From Burkholderiales bacterium (GTDB lineage: Bacteria; Pseudomonadota; Gammaproteobacteria; Burkholderiales; Burkholderiaceae_C), in contig JANXMO010000585.1 in assembly GCA_025354615.1 (NCBI GenBank), positions 1-5,891 on the forward strand: 5,891 nt of DNA, given 5' to 3'. The notes under the pieces were generated by a model. The model was not told the DNA's origin. It did no database searches and saw nothing but the letters and a program-made list of their open reading frames with translations. Positions 5,475 to 5,891 of the stretch are shown here, piece after piece. The position numbers were made by a program, and so were the translations under genes. Numbering within the stretch: position 1 is the first letter of the stretch; every line of letters starts with the position of its first letter.

Positions 5475-5891
5475 ATGGGCATGGTCTCGTTCTTCCCCTG
5501 GCTGCGAATCCGCGAGCCCCTGCAGGTGGGCAACTTCCGTCTGTTCTCCCACACCGCTGGCGGAGCGTTGCCTGCCGGCGTCACAAGTTCGGTGGCGCGT
5601 GAGGACCTGCGGCGGCTGCTTTCACCCTACCGGGTTCACGTTCAACATGCCGAGCGGGCGCACCTCCTCTTGCAGTTCGGCGACCGCCCAGTTGATGCGG
5701 AGCTCGATAGCACTGAGCGGGCCGCCGTCTTCAGGTTGGCTCGCCACCTTGCGGTGGCCGGCCTGGCGAAAAGGCGCTTCGATGGCAGCCCTGTCGGTAG
5801 CTACAGCGCCAGCGGGCACTACCAAGTCGTCATTCAGCAGTTCCCGACGCCGTTCACAGGTGGCGTCGTCTCCCGCCACCGGCGCAAGGAC
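5475..5891 (+). CDS. Hypothetical protein with FFPWLRI N terminus (3' end outside window)
   Basis: The frame is open from the TAG at 5427-5429 to the window end, and no stop is seen. From the ATG at 5475 it gives 139 residues with G/C-rich third positions typical of real genes here. The N terminus reads MGMVSFFPWLRIREPLQVGN, with no signal peptide. Later come an Arg/Leu-rich middle (AREDLRRLLSPYRV, 41-54), VFRLARHLAVAGLAKRRF (85-102), and GHYQVVIQQFPTPFTGGVV (114-132) before a basic SRHRRKD. I do not recognise a named domain. From memory, unverified, an FFPWL start followed by 'VG-x-FRL' occurs in an uncharacterised bacterial family. Other possible starts are GTG 5430, ATG 5454 and ATG 5481; 5475 is chosen because AGAG lies 9 nt upstream and it keeps the FFPWL motif at the very N terminus. 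It diverges from mntA. Confidence 0.7.
   Translation, partial: MGMVSFFPWLRIREPLQVGNFRLFSHTAGGALPAGVTSSVAREDLRRLLSPYRVHVQHAERAHLLLQFGDRPVDAELDSTERAAVFRLARHLAVAGLAKRRFDGSPVGSYSASGHYQVVIQQFPTPFTGGVVSRHRRKD

Noticed and set aside
5622..5879. 85-codon - strand ORF in the right-hand gene
   Set aside because: Antisense to a longer, better-supported + strand coding frame, with no recognisable motif.

Overview
The window looks like a chromosomal stretch from a high-GC proteobacterium. The strongly G/C-ending codons of the main genes, the IS5-type transposase end, and the intergenic CCCTCTCCC/GGGAGAGGG palindromes fit a betaproteobacterium of the Burkholderiales type. That placement is an inference; no rRNA or housekeeping marker is present.

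Left end (1-690, + strand): the last ~68 codons of an IS5-family transposase run in from outside the window. They are followed by the probable right terminus of the insertion sequence. Next comes a short open frame with no start that may be a gene tail cut by the insertion, overlapping by ATGA with a 120-codon hypothetical ORF. Codon use here is less G/C-biased than in the next genes, as expected for accessory DNA.

Centre (711-3830, - strand): a two-gene surface-polysaccharide unit, transcribed right to left. The first gene encodes a 623-residue membrane-anchored WbpM/CapD-type nucleotide-sugar 4,6-dehydratase. It has four N-terminal membrane helices, a CoA-binding-like Rossmann domain, and an extended-SDR domain with the S-M-K form of the catalytic triad. 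The second, 48 nt downstream, encodes a 399-residue GT-B glycosyltransferase of the UGT/YjiC type. The dehydratase would make a 4-keto-6-deoxy UDP-HexNAc precursor for O-antigen, capsule or another glycan; the glycosyltransferase acceptor is unknown.

Right centre (3831-4896, - strand): after a 243-nt spacer with two strong palindromes of the same core, there is a complete MntA/HepT (MNT-HEPN) toxin-antitoxin pair. The mntA and hepT frames overlap by 11 nt. MntA has an intact GSX10DXD nucleotidyltransferase motif and HepT an intact RX4HXY HEPN motif, so both look functional.

Right end (4897-5891): about 530 nt without a convincing gene, holding a candidate mntA promoter, an 8+8 bp palindrome and a 15-bp inverted repeat. 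It leads into a + strand hypothetical gene with an FFPWLRI-type N terminus that continues past the window. The clearest defence-type system here is MntA/HepT; the truncated right-hand gene is the main unknown.
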